Notes: generated by a model from the letters alone, not told the origin. Shown: positions 1-8,135, counted from the stretch's first letter. The stretch is DNA of 64,000 nt from Streptomyces neyagawaensis (GCF_023516595.1 NZ_JAMGBG010000011.1:248001-312000), one strand, 5' to 3'. Numbers and translations: made by a program.

Positions 1-3
1 GGG

Positions 4-915
4 CTAGGACCGCGCCTCGGCGATGGCCCGGGTGATCTCCCGGGCCATCCGCGTGACCCCGGGGGAGCGCACCGGGCACGGCCGCGGCTTCGACGTCGTC
101 GGGGCCAGGCAGAAGTGCAGCAGGTCCTTGTCGTGGTGGACGGCCGTGCGGCCCCGGTCCGGCTGGGTGCAGTAGCCGTCGTGTGTGCGCTCGTACGCGG
201 TGCAGGGCAGGTACTGCGCCCATGTGTAGCGCCCGGACGCCGGGCTCACGGCCTTGCCCGCGTCGGCGACGAGGTCACCGGAGGCCCCCGCCTGCTTCTC
301 ATAGAGCGCGTTCACCCGGCGGACCCGGTCCGGGGTCATCGGGTCCGGCCCCTGGAGCACCCACACGATGGTCGGCCGATGTGTGCCGCCCGCCCCCGCG
401 ATCTGGTCGGTGAGGCGCTCGGCCGCGGCCGCGTACCGGGAGAAGTACTCGGCGCGGTCCTCGCCGTAGGTGACGCCGTCCATGCACGGCGTGTAGTCCC
501 ACGCGTTGCCCCAGAACTGCAGCACCACGTAGTCCGGGCGCAGCCGTCGCACCAGCGCCGCCGCCTTGTCCGCGGCCGGCACGAGCGACCGGTCGGCGGT
601 GCCCTCCAGATAGTCGCACAGGGTCGTACCGGAGTAGGGGACGGCCGTGTACCGGGCGTGCAGTTCGTCCTTCAGCAGGTCGCCGAGGACTTTCTGGTTC
701 TCCGTGGCGATCGAGTCCCCGAGGTACAGCACCTCGGGCGCGGGCTTCGCGGCGGGCGTGCCCGGGGAGGCGGTGGCCGCCCGCTGTCGTGTGGTCGGCG
801 ACGCGTCCGGGGCCGAGGGCGCCTCGTCCGGGGGCGACTGCGGATCCCCGCACCCGCCGAGCAGCAGCGCGGACAGCACCGCCCCCGCCACTCCCATCCT
901 CCACGGCTTGCGCAT
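4..915 (-). CDS. SGNH/GDSL-hydrolase-like lipoprotein
   Basis: Predicted secreted, membrane-anchored esterase/acyl-hydrolase-like protein of 303 residues. The N-terminus has a positively charged start, a short hydrophobic stretch and the lipobox L-G-G-C with lipidated Cys22, followed by a Pro/Ala/Ser/Thr-rich linker to about residue 60. YLGDSIA (GDS at 66-68) matches block I of SGNH hydrolases with Ser68 as nucleophile, and a QFWGNAW stretch could supply the Gly/Asn blocks. The substrate is unknown. An ATG 81 nt further upstream is in frame, but the lipoprotein signal begins exactly at the ATG chosen here. The final TAG sits at the left edge of the window. Confidence 0.72.
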   Translation of the reverse strand: MRKPWRMGVAGAVLSALLLGGCGDPQSPPDEAPSAPDASPTTRQRAATASPGTPAAKPAPEVLYLGDSIATENQKVLGDLLKDELHARYTAVPYSGTTLCDYLEGTADRSLVPAADKAAALVRRLRPDYVVLQFWGNAWDYTPCMDGVTYGEDRAEYFSRYAAAAERLTDQIAGAGGTHRPTIVWVLQGPDPMTPDRVRRVNALYEKQAGASGDLVADAGKAVSPASGRYTWAQYLPCTAYERTHDGYCTQPDRGRTAVHHDKDLLHFCLAPTTSKPRPCPVRSPGVTRMAREITRAIAEARS

Positions 916-1035
916 GCGCGACTCCCGCCCCGGCCACCGAAACGGCTCACCAGGCAAGCACAGCCCGGCACAAGGCGGAAGCCCTTCATCGGCCACGAGG
1001 GCGCCCGGCCTGCCGGACGCCCCCGCACGCTCACC

Positions 1036-1710
1036 TCACGGCGTCATACCGCCCGAGCACGCGGCACCCGGCTCCGGCGTCTGCTCGCCCTGCACGTACT
1101 TGTCGAGGAACTTCTGCACCCGCGGGTCGGACGCCTTGTCCACCTTCAGCTGGTGCTCCCACGCGCTCAGCACGATCGGCGACGACTGGTCCTCGTACGG
1201 GCTCATGAAGGTGTACGACGTCTTCTTCACGAGGTCGGACAGCGACTCGACGTCCGCCTTCGCCGCCTTGTCGTTGTACGTCACCCACACCGCGCCGTGC
1301 TCCAGCCCGTGCACCGCGTTCTCGTTCGGCACGGCCTTGGTGTACACCTGCTTGTCGCAGTTCACCCACACCTGGTTGTGGTCGCCGCCCACCGGGGGGC
1401 TCATCTTGTAGTCCACGGTCCCGTTGACGTGGTTCTGGGTGAGCTTCGACCAGCTCTTCACGCCGTCGACCGGCGCGGCCTTCGCCTCTTCCTTGTCCTG
1501 CGCGGCGTCGATCAGGAACCAGCCGCCGCCGACGAGCCCGGCGAGGATCACCGTGGTGACGCCGAGCGTGAGCAGACGCATCCGCCGCTCACGGGCCTGC
1601 TCGGCCTTGCGTATCTCCTCGACGCGGGCGCGCCGCGCCGCCTCCCTGTTCTTGCCGCTCTCCTTGTTGCCCTTGGGGTTCTTGCCGGTCTTCGCCTTGG
1701 ATGTGGCCAC
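1036..1710 (-). CDS. DUF3105 membrane-anchored protein
   Basis: A 224-residue protein with a long Lys/Arg-rich cytoplasmic N-terminus (1-44), one membrane segment (about 45-67, LLTLGVTTVILAGLVGG) and an extracytoplasmic domain. That domain carries the signatures PPVGGDHNQVWVNC and HGLEHGAVWVTY, which I recognise as DUF3105. The function of the family is not established. The conserved His, Glu and Cys residues would suit metal or redox chemistry, but that is inference. It lies 120 nt upstream of the lipoprotein gene on the same strand, so they may be co-transcribed. The long inverted repeat begins 87 nt upstream of its start. Confidence 0.75.
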   Translation of the reverse strand: MATSKAKTGKNPKGNKESGKNREAARRARVEEIRKAEQARERRMRLLTLGVTTVILAGLVGGGWFLIDAAQDKEEAKAAPVDGVKSWSKLTQNHVNGTVDYKMSPPVGGDHNQVWVNCDKQVYTKAVPNENAVHGLEHGAVWVTYNDKAAKADVESLSDLVKKTSYTFMSPYEDQSSPIVLSAWEHQLKVDKASDPRVQKFLDKYVQGEQTPEPGAACSGGMTP

Positions 1711-1796
1711 GGGATGTCCCTCTCCCCGCCGTGCCCTCCCGGGGCAGGCGGTGCTGCGAGTCGTCTTCGGTGTCTCGGGTGCGGCGCGGCGGCCTG

Positions 1797-1959
1797 GGGC
1801 GCTTCTGATGGATCTCCGCGGGAGAAGGAGCGGCGTCCGGTGCGTGCTCTCGGCGTGCCGCGCGGAAGCCCTCGTACTGGATGTACTTGGGCTTTCGCGC
1901 GGTGCGGCGAGAGGGCGTGCCGGGCGTCGCGACGCCGCGGAGATCCATCAGAAGGGCCC
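1797..1959. repeat. 163-bp nested inverted repeat (long hairpin element)
   Basis: The outer arms, 1797-1821 and 1935-1959, are 25 bp long with one mismatch (core CTTCTGATGGATCTCCGCGG). The inner arms, 1847-1871 and 1889-1913, are 25 bp with four differences, three of which are G-U compatible in RNA. The apex is GTAC-tggat-GTAC. The right end merges into the stop codon (TAG, 1959-1961) of the gene to its right. A half copy lies at 10390-10411. I recall similar translated remnants in other Streptomyces annotations, so it is probably a dispersed family. It could be a bidirectional terminator or a MITE-like element. Confidence 0.7.
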
Positions 1960-2396
1960 TAGACGCGGAGCAACTGCAGGACGTGGAGGTCGGGCGGACG
2001 GGCCCGGCCGGGCGCCCGGGCCGGGTCGAGCGCCGACACGGCGGGCCCGGTGGCGGGCTGCCAGGGCACGGTGCTGTGGTCGGCGCCCGGCAGCGGCGCG
2101 TGGCCGAGAACGGCCCGCGGGTCGGACGAGTGGCAGTCGTGTCCGGGGCCCTCTTCGCACGGGTCGTGCTCCGCGTGGTCGGCCCGCGCCGCCACGACGG
2201 ACGCTCCCGCCGTCGCCGCACCGGAGAACACCGGCCCCGTGAACGCGGGACCGGCCCTCCGCGCCCCCTCACCGGGAGGCGAGCCCACACAGGACAGCAC
2301 GAACGCGGCCAGCGCCAGGGAGACGACGACCACGGCGTACGCCCACCGGTCGCGGGCGCACGGCATCGCCGTGCGTCGGAACGGTCGGCCGGACAT
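1959..2396 (-). CDS. Small exported/membrane-anchored protein with His/Cys-containing tail
   Basis: A 145-residue protein of unrecognised function. After a basic N-terminus there is one hydrophobic segment (about 17-37, ending LAAFVLSCVG), which could be a signal anchor or lipoprotein-like signal. A low-complexity region containing a His/Asp/Cys cluster (HAEHDPCEEGPGHDCHS) follows, and the C-terminus is LHVLQLLRV. The His/Cys cluster could bind metal, which is speculative. A second in-frame ATG lies 30 nt downstream. The stop codon coincides with the edge of the long inverted repeat, which may serve as its terminator. It is divergent from the VOC gene at 2603. Confidence 0.55.
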   Translation of the reverse strand: MSGRPFRRTAMPCARDRWAYAVVVVSLALAAFVLSCVGSPPGEGARRAGPAFTGPVFSGAATAGASVVAARADHAEHDPCEEGPGHDCHSSDPRAVLGHAPLPGADHSTVPWQPATGPAVSALDPARAPGRARPPDLHVLQLLRV

Positions 2397-2441
2397 GGGG
2401 CGCACCTGAAGAGTCGAGTGAACAGGAGTGCGAGCGTCGCC

Positions 2442-2454
2442 GAAATTATCAGAA
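2442..2454. promoter_or_regulatory. GAAATTATCAGAA motif in divergent intergenic region
   Basis: An A/T-rich 13-mer, GAAATTATCAGAA, lies between the divergent genes starting at 2396 and 2603. It exactly matches 13 of the 17 positions of the palindrome at 28870-28886 (read on the other strand), upstream of an XRE regulator. It is probably a regulatory half-site or a degenerate operator. It is unusual in such GC-rich sequence. Confidence 0.35.
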
Positions 2455-2602
2455 GACCCCCAGCCGTGGTTCCGCCCCGGCCCTCTCGCTCCCCGGCGGA
2501 GCGATTTCATGCGGTCTGTCCCGTTCGGCGCGCGATCCAAGCGGCCTCTGGCTAGCGTGAGACCCGCGGAAACCACCTGTCGAACCGAGGAGAGTGGCAG
2601 CC

Positions 2603-3409
2603 ATGGCCGCACGCCCCGAGGGAGTCCCCTGCTGGGTCGACGCGATGTTCGGCGACATCGAGGGGGCCAAGAGTTTCTACGGCGACGTACTGGGCTGGAC
2701 GTTCGGCGAGGCGTCCTCCGAGTACGGCAACTACACCCAGGCGTACGCGGACGGCAAGGCGGTGGCCGCGGTGGTCCCGCCGATGCCCGGCCAGGAGGGC
2801 CAGTCCGCCTGGTGCCTGTACTTCGCCTCCTCCGACGTGCACGCCACCGGCGCCCGGATCCGTGAACACGGCGGCGAACTGCTGATGGACCCGATGCAGG
2901 TCGGCGAATTCGGGTCCATGCTCCTCGCGCGTTCCCCGGACGGCGTCGTCTTCGGCGTCTGGCAGGCGGGCCTCCACGAGGGCTTCGAGGCGATGGGAGT
3001 GCCCGGCGCCTACGCCTGGGCCGAGATCTTCACCCGCGACGTGGAGAAGTCCGACGCCTTCTTCCCGGCGGTCTTCGGCTACCGGGCCCGGCAGATGGAG
3101 GCCCCCGACGCACCCGACATGGACTTCCGGGTCTTCGACCTGGGGGAGGATCCGCTGATCGGCCGGATGAAGATGACCGACGACTTCCCGCCCGAGGTCC
3201 CGTCGTACATCAACGTCTATTTCACCGTCGCCGACTGCGACGACGCGGTCGCCAAGGCCACCAAGCTGGGCGGCGTCCTCCGCTTCGGCCCGATGGACAC
3301 CCCCTTCGGTCGCTTCGCGGCGCTCAGCGACCCGCAGGGCGCCTCGTTCTCGGTGATCGACGTCACCAACACCCAGGGCGAGATGCCGAAGCTGAGCGCC
3401 GTGGACTGA
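2603..3409 (+). CDS. Two-domain VOC (glyoxalase/bleomycin-resistance fold) protein
   Basis: A 268-residue protein with two tandem vicinal-oxygen-chelate domains. The first (about 8-120) begins PCWVDAMFGDIEGAKSFYGDVLGW and the second (about 135-260) begins WAEIFTRDVEKSDAFFPAVFGY. It also contains a typical PxGRxAxLxDPQGAxFxV strand near the end. Such duplicated VOC proteins include hydroxylases and resistance proteins, and the substrate cannot be told here. GAGGAG lies 10 nt before the ATG chosen. A GTG 9 nt upstream overlaps that ribosome binding site and is less likely. It is a single-gene unit, with TAGCGT at 2553-2558 as a possible -10 box. Confidence 0.8.
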   Translation: MAARPEGVPCWVDAMFGDIEGAKSFYGDVLGWTFGEASSEYGNYTQAYADGKAVAAVVPPMPGQEGQSAWCLYFASSDVHATGARIREHGGELLMDPMQVGEFGSMLLARSPDGVVFGVWQAGLHEGFEAMGVPGAYAWAEIFTRDVEKSDAFFPAVFGYRARQMEAPDAPDMDFRVFDLGEDPLIGRMKMTDDFPPEVPSYINVYFTVADCDDAVAKATKLGGVLRFGPMDTPFGRFAALSDPQGASFSVIDVTNTQGEMPKLSAVD

Positions 3410-3473
3410 GCCGACCGCACGGCAGGGGCGGGGGAGCGGGGCCCGTGGACGGGACCGCACCCCCGCGCATGGC

Positions 3474-4196
3474 ATGATCGACGCCATGCCGGAACGTGTT
3501 GTGGCCGCCTGTGACGGAGCGTCCAAGGGAAACCCCGGACCAGCGGGCTGGGCCTGGGTGGTGGCCGAGGTCGACGAGATCCCCTCCCGCTGGGAGGCCG
3601 GCCCGCTGGGCAGAGCCACCAACAACATCGCCGAACTGACGGCGCTGGAGCGGCTGTTGGCCGCCACCGACCCGGACGTCCCGATCGAGATCCGGATGGA
3701 CTCCCAGTACGCGATGAAGGCGGTCACCACCTGGCTGCCCGGCTGGAAGCGCAACGGCTGGCGGACCGCCGCCGGTAAGCCGGTCGCCAACCAGGAGCTG
3801 GTCGTCCGCATCGACGAGCTGCTCGCCGGCCGCACGGTCGAGTTCCGTTACGTCCCCGCCCACCAGGTCGACGGCGACCGCCTCAACGACTTCGCCGACC
3901 GCGCGGCGAGCCAGGCGGCCACCGTCCAGGAGCCCGCCGGCAGCGAACTGGGCTCCCCGGAGCCCCCGGCCGCACCCGACACGGTCCCCGCCCGCCGGGC
4001 CCCGGCGAAGAAGCGGCCCGGCAAGGCCGGTGGCAGGTCCGGGTCGTCCTCGTCGTCGTCGCGCACGATCAAGGCGAAGTTCCCCGGCCGCTGTGTGTGC
4101 GGCCGCTCCTACGCGGCGGGCGAGCCCATCGCCAAGAACGACCAGGGCTGGGGTCACCCGGAGTGCCGTACGGCGGAGCGGACCGAAGCCGGTTAG
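3474..4196 (+). CDS. rnhA: Ribonuclease HI with extra C-terminal Cys/His domain
   Basis: It should cleave the RNA strand of RNA-DNA hybrids. The RNase H fold spans about 1-148 with catalytic acids Asp14 (DGASKGNPG), Glu54 (NNIAEL), Asp76 (MDSQYA) and Asp139, plus His130 in VPAHQVDGDR. A Pro/Ala/Ser-rich linker (150-200) leads to a small domain with CxC...HxxC (RCVCGRS...WGHPEC), probably a zinc ribbon that could bind nucleic acid. At 240 residues it is much longer than a minimal RNase HI (about 150). A second ATG lies 12 nt downstream. Its 3' end overlaps the convergent tyrosinase gene by 4 nt. Confidence 0.85.
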   Translation: MIDAMPERVVAACDGASKGNPGPAGWAWVVAEVDEIPSRWEAGPLGRATNNIAELTALERLLAATDPDVPIEIRMDSQYAMKAVTTWLPGWKRNGWRTAAGKPVANQELVVRIDELLAGRTVEFRYVPAHQVDGDRLNDFADRAASQAATVQEPAGSELGSPEPPAAPDTVPARRAPAKKRPGKAGGRSGSSSSSSRTIKAKFPGRCVCGRSYAAGEPIAKNDQGWGHPECRTAERTEAG

Positions 4197-5020
4197 CCGG
4201 CCGTGTCGAACGTGTAGTGCGGGGTGTGGTCGAGCAGCGCGGCAGGGGTCGTGTCGTTCCACGGCTTCATGGTCTCGTCGAGATCCACCACGTTCGGGGT
4301 GCCGGCCGCCGGCAGGTACGTGGAGCCCGGGTGGCGGCGCTGCCACTCCGCCCACAGCTTGTCGATGTAGGCGTGGTGCATCCAGAAGACCGGGTCGTTG
4401 GGGGAGACCCCGGTCCCCATCTGGCCGCCCACCCACACGTGCACGCGGTTGTGGAGGTTGACGCCCCGCCAGCCCTCCAGATGGTTGCGGAACCCGTCCG
4501 ACGCGCTGTTCCAGGGCGCCATGTCGTACGTCGGCATCGCGAGGACGGACTCCACCTCGGCCCGCGTCGGCAGCTGCCGCACCGCGCTCCCGAGGGCGCG
4601 GCGCAGAAAGGTGCGCCCGTCGATGCGCACATTGATCGGCCAGTTCCCGGTGGACGCGGCGAACGGCCCGTCCATCACCTGTCCGTCACGGCTGCGGCCG
4701 GTGCCGCCGAGGAAGTCCGGCGCCCAGAGCGAGGCACGCGGAGTGCGGTCCGTCGTCCAGTCCCAGTAGGGCAGGGCGACCGTCGGGTCCACGGACTGCA
4801 GGGCCCGCTCGAACTCCAGCAGGAATCTGCGGTGCCAGGGCAGGAAGGACGGCGAGCGGTGGCCCGTCCGCTCGCCGTTGTCGGTGTCGCCGAGGATGAA
4901 CGCGTTGTGCGTCGTGACGAAGGCGTCGTAGCGGCCGGAGCGCTTCAGCTCGATCAGCGCGGCGACGAGGCGTCGCTTCTCGTCGGCGGTCAGGGCGGCC
5001 TGGTTCTTGCGTATGGTCAT
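4193..5020 (-). CDS. melC2: Tyrosinase (monophenol o-diphenol oxygenase)
   Basis: A type-3 copper enzyme that oxidises tyrosine to DOPA and dopaquinone, the first step of melanin formation. It has 275 residues, the normal length for Streptomyces MelC2. CuA ligands are His38, His54 and His63 (GHRSPSFLPWHRRF). CuB ligands are His190, His194 and His216 (NLHNRVHVW, FWMHH). It has no signal peptide of its own, and in this family it is exported with its partner MelC1. It lies 52 nt downstream of melC1 on the same strand, forming the classical mel operon. Confidence 0.95.
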   Translation of the reverse strand: MTIRKNQAALTADEKRRLVAALIELKRSGRYDAFVTTHNAFILGDTDNGERTGHRSPSFLPWHRRFLLEFERALQSVDPTVALPYWDWTTDRTPRASLWAPDFLGGTGRSRDGQVMDGPFAASTGNWPINVRIDGRTFLRRALGSAVRQLPTRAEVESVLAMPTYDMAPWNSASDGFRNHLEGWRGVNLHNRVHVWVGGQMGTGVSPNDPVFWMHHAYIDKLWAEWQRRHPGSTYLPAAGTPNVVDLDETMKPWNDTTPAALLDHTPHYTFDTAG

Positions 5021-5072
5021 GGGTGCGCGGCTCCTCGTGGTGCTGGTGGTACTCGTGGTGGTGCGGGTGCGG

Positions 5073-5441
5073 TCAGTTGAAGGGGACGAGACGGGCGCCC
5101 TGGAGTTCGTCGACCGCGGCGCGTGCGGCGGCGTGCGGGGTCGGCACGGGGGAGTAGTGGCTGACGACGCTGATCCAGCTGCCGTCGGCGTTCCGCATCA
5201 CGTGCAGCTCGACCCCGTCGACGAACACGGCGTAGCCCGCGCCGTGGTGGTGGCCGCCGCCCGCGGTCGCCCTGCCCTGTATCCGGCGCCCCCGGTAGAC
5301 CTCGTCGAAGGCCTCGGGCCCGCCGTGGTGGTCGTGGTCGTCGGCGACGGCGGCCGGGGCGGAGAGGCCGGCCGTCACGGCCACCGCGACGGCGGCTCCG
5401 GCTCCGGCCCCGAGGACATGACGACGGGTCATTTCAGACAT
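5073..5441 (-). CDS. melC1: Tyrosinase co-factor (copper chaperone) MelC1
   Basis: Copper-transfer and secretion chaperone that activates MelC2 and carries it through the Tat pathway. It has 122 residues, with the twin-arginine signal [19 protein letters not shown] and an AxA-type site near residue 30. His-rich stretches follow ([18 protein letters not shown]) that match copper donation. The start is set by a perfect AGGAGG a few bases upstream of ATG. It is the first gene of the mel operon. The A/T-richer gap upstream should hold the operon promoter. Confidence 0.93.
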   Translation of the reverse strand: MSEMTRRHVLGAGAGAAVAVAVTAGLSAPAAVADDHDHHGGPEAFDEVYRGRRIQGRATAGGGHHHGAGYAVFVDGVELHVMRNADGSWISVVSHYSPVPTPHAAARAAVDELQGARLVPFN

Positions 5442-5778
5442 GCGGATACCTCCTGGGAGGGGGACTGCGTTGACCCGTCATGCCTATCCACCGAGTGGAT
5501 CACCGGAGAAATCACAGAAAGTCGGTTGGCCGTGATCCGGACAATTAAGCACATGTCGTACAAGCTTGAACGAAGATGATCTTGCTGTGAGGGGCTCCCG
5601 GGCGCGCATGGAGGGAGATATTCCGCCCGATGGGGCGCTCGCTGCCGATGATCTTGCGGCGGTGGTGTGATCGTCGTGGCCGACGTCACGCGCGCAAAGT
5701 GACGCGAACCCGGACGGCCCCCGCGCTGCTACTCTTCGTGGTCAATTGATCGCTTTGCGCAGCGAAATGGGAGTGTGC
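5442..5778. other. Divergent intergenic region, melC1 / flavin monooxygenase
   Basis: 337 bp without a convincing gene. The part nearest melC1 is notably A/T-rich (for example ACAATTAAGCACATGT around 5540-5555) compared with its surroundings and should contain the mel promoter. I could not fix -35/-10 boxes with confidence on either strand. Confidence 0.4.
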
Positions 5779-7017
5779 GTGAAGATCGCGTGCGTCGGCG
5801 GCGGACCCGCAGGCCTGTACTTCTCGATCCTGATGAAGCGTCAGGACCCGTCCCACGACATCACCGTCCATGAACGGAACCCCGCCGGATCCACCTACGG
5901 CTGGGGCGTGACCTACTGGTCCGAGCTACTGGACAAGCTCCGCGAAGGAGACCCCGAGACGGCCCTCGCCATCAGCGAGAACTCCGTCAGCTGGACCAGC
6001 GGGGTGGCCCATGTCCGTGACCGCACGACGGTCCAGCCCGGCGACGAGGGCTTCGGCATCGGCCGGCACCGACTGCTCGAACTGCTCGCCGAACGCGCCC
6101 GGTCCCTCGGGGTGCGCGTGGAGTACGAGCACGAGGTCGCCGCCGACGACCTGCCCGACGCCGACCTGGTGGTGGCGGGTGACGGCGTCAACAGCGCGGT
6201 GCGCGAGCGGTACGCCGATCGGTTCGGCAGCGACATCGCCCTCGGCCGCAACGCCTACATCTGGCTCGGCACCACCAAGGTCTTCGATTCGTTCATGTTC
6301 TCGTTCCAGGAGACCGACCACGGCTGGATCTGGGCCTACGGCTACCCGTTCAGCGGCGAGCAGAGCACCTGCGTCATCGAGTGCTCCCCCCAGACGCTCG
6401 CCGGCCTCGGTCTGGACGGCATGGGCGAGGCGGACGGCCTGGCCCAGTTGGAGAAGATCTTCGCGGACATCCTGGACGGGCACCCGCTGATCGGCCGGGA
6501 GAAGGGCGACGGCGCCGCCCAGTGGCTCACCTTCCGCACCCTGACCAACCGCACCTGGCGCCACGGCGACATCGTCCTGCTCGGCGACGCCGCCCACACC
6601 ACCCACTACTCCATCGGCGCCGGCACCACCCTCGCCCTGGAGGACGCCATCTGCCTGGCGCGGGAACTCGGGGCGCAGCCGGACAAGGAGGCCGCGCTCG
6701 CCGCGTACGAGCGCCGGCGCAAGGCCGACCTCCTCCGGCTCCAGAGCGCGGCCCGCTACAGCGCCCAGTGGTACGAGAACCTCCCGCGCTACATCCATCT
6801 CCCCCCGGAGCAGATGTTCGCCCTGCTCGGCCAGCGGCACTCGCCGCTGCTGCCGTACGTACCGCCGCAGCTCTACTACCGTCTCGACCGCGCCGCCGGC
6901 CGACTGGAGGCGTTGCGCCGCCTCAAGCGCTGGCTGGGCCCGAAGCTGGCCCGCACCTCCCAGTCCCGCGCGCTCGCGACCCAGGAGGAGAGCGCCCGCC
7001 AGGGGCTCCACCGGTGA
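5779..7017 (+). CDS. FAD-dependent aromatic monooxygenase
   Basis: A 412-residue class A flavoprotein hydroxylase. Motifs are the Rossmann GGGPAGLYFSI at residues 7-17, a DG motif (VVAGDGVNSAVRER) near 133 and the FAD-ribityl GD motif GDAAHTTHYSIGAG near 270. The arrangement resembles the flavoprotein group that includes anthraniloyl/salicylyl-CoA hydroxylases, but the true substrate is unknown. I chose the GTG that starts VKIACVGGG, with GGGAG five bases upstream. Two in-frame upstream codons would add 4 or 11 atypical residues. It is divergent from mel and followed by a strong hairpin. Confidence 0.8.
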   Translation: MKIACVGGGPAGLYFSILMKRQDPSHDITVHERNPAGSTYGWGVTYWSELLDKLREGDPETALAISENSVSWTSGVAHVRDRTTVQPGDEGFGIGRHRLLELLAERARSLGVRVEYEHEVAADDLPDADLVVAGDGVNSAVRERYADRFGSDIALGRNAYIWLGTTKVFDSFMFSFQETDHGWIWAYGYPFSGEQSTCVIECSPQTLAGLGLDGMGEADGLAQLEKIFADILDGHPLIGREKGDGAAQWLTFRTLTNRTWRHGDIVLLGDAAHTTHYSIGAGTTLALEDAICLARELGAQPDKEAALAAYERRRKADLLRLQSAARYSAQWYENLPRYIHLPPEQMFALLGQRHSPLLPYVPPQLYYRLDRAAGRLEALRRLKRWLGPKLARTSQSRALATQEESARQGLHR

Positions 7018-7067
7018 CGGAAGCGGCGCCTGCGGCGCAGGCCTGAGTCGTAGATCCCAGCTCGTGT

Positions 7068-7113
7068 GCCCCGGGCGCGGCCTGGCACCGCCGCGCCCGG
7101 GGGCTCGTTTCTT
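7068..7113 (+). terminator. Rho-independent-type terminator after flavin monooxygenase
   Basis: GCCCCGGGCGCGG (7068-7080) pairs with CCGCGCCCGGGGGC (7091-7104) around a 10-nt loop, followed by the T-rich run TCGTTTCTT. It lies 50 nt after the monooxygenase stop. Confidence 0.7.
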
Positions 7114-7256
7114 GGTGGCCGCATCCTCGCCGTACGTCGGCAGTCCCGACGGCCGCCGCGTATCACCGCGGCGCCGGCCTCGCTTCGAACGCGGCGAACA
7201 GGCGAGGTTCCTCACCATGCGTCATCGGGTTGACGCGGAGGTGAGAATCCAGCGGT

Positions 7257-7577
7257 GTGACCTGCGGCCGCAAGCGATGGCTGGACCTTGCGGAACAGGC
7301 GGCCCCCGCCGAGAACGCGTACGACCCGGCGAGCGTGCTCGACCAGGCGTGGGTGGTGCAGGCTCTCTGCGACGGGGACGTGTTCTACAGCTGCGGGACG
7401 CATCTCCTCGGCGAAGCCGACGTGGCACCCGCACCCGGGCGCATCGCGGAGCCGGAGCGGTTCGGTGAGTGGCTGACCACCATGGACACCACCAGGTACC
7501 ACCTGCTGACCGAGCAGCCGGCCCGCGGGGCCCGGGACGGGGAAGGATTCCGTATCTCTCCGGACGCACCCCGCTAG
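7257..7577 (+). CDS. Small hypothetical protein
   Basis: An unrecognised 106-residue protein. Third codon positions are almost all G or C throughout, and GGAGGTGA lies 12 nt before the GTG start, so I believe it is (or recently was) translated. It is hydrophilic, with no signal peptide or membrane segment, and has two Cys near the middle (LCDGDVFYSCG). It is followed after 3 nt by another short coding-like frame, and the two may be pieces of one decayed locus. Confidence 0.5.
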   Translation: MTCGRKRWLDLAEQAAPAENAYDPASVLDQAWVVQALCDGDVFYSCGTHLLGEADVAPAPGRIAEPERFGEWLTTMDTTRYHLLTEQPARGARDGEGFRISPDAPR

Positions 7578-7580
7578 ATC

Positions 7581-7868
7581 ATGAACCGCCTCGCATGTGA
7601 GCGCTACGAGGAGGACGACTTCTTCCACAACCCGTACGGATACTGGCGCCTCACCCCCGGCCCGGGGACCGGCGCTCGGGCGGATCGTCTGGGGGCGCGG
7701 TTCACGGCGCCGCGTAGCCGGGCACGGACGGCCATCGGACGGTCAGCACCACCGACTCCTCCTCCGCGAACCAGGAATGGTCGACTCCGCGCCCCCACAC
7801 GACGTAATCACCCTGCTCTTCCAGGAGCACGCTGCGCCCGGGGAGTTCCACGCGGAAGCGGCCGCTGA
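7581..7868 (+). pseudogene. Possible gene remnant downstream of the small hypothetical gene
   Basis: An ATG three bases after the previous stop opens a frame whose first 35 or so codons look coding (YEEDDFFHNPYGYWRLTP). After about 7690 it becomes low-quality Arg/Pro sequence that runs antisense through the cupin gene. I read it as the 5' end of a truncated gene. It could also be a chance frame. Confidence 0.25.
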
Positions 7869-8064
7869 CAAGGACCAGGAGAGCCGTTCGTTCCTCACCC
7901 GTGACCCACTGCGCTCGCTCGTCGCCGCGAGGGTGGACACCCCATTTGATCTCCACGGCCTCGCTGTGGCGCGGGTCGCCGATGTCCTTGAAATGGCCGA
8001 GGATCCACCCCCGGTCCAGCGCCGCATCCTTGCCCGCCCTGCCCACGTACACGCTGTCGTTCAC
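7702..8064 (-). CDS. Cupin-fold protein
   Basis: A 120-residue single-domain protein with the small beta-barrel pattern of a cupin: a first motif around HPRGDERAQW...TALLVLVSGRFRVEL and a second around EEQGDYVVWGRGVDHSWFAEEES. It lacks a complete canonical His/Glu metal set, so it may bind a ligand rather than catalyse. No partner gene is evident. It lies 71 nt downstream of the AlkB-type gene on the same strand and could be co-transcribed with it. Confidence 0.65.
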   Translation of the reverse strand: MNDSVYVGRAGKDAALDRGWILGHFKDIGDPRHSEAVEIKWGVHPRGDERAQWVTGEERTALLVLVSGRFRVELPGRSVLLEEQGDYVVWGRGVDHSWFAEEESVVLTVRWPSVPGYAAP

Positions 8065-8135
8065 GGGGCGGGACGCTAGCAGCTACTCATGGGGGTGCCG
8101 ATCGGCACGCATGACTCACTCACCGTGCACGCCTC

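Noticed and set aside
115..1962. A 615-codon + strand open frame over the first two genes
   Set aside because: Antisense shadow of the lipoprotein and DUF3105 genes. Its right end only translates the inverted repeat.
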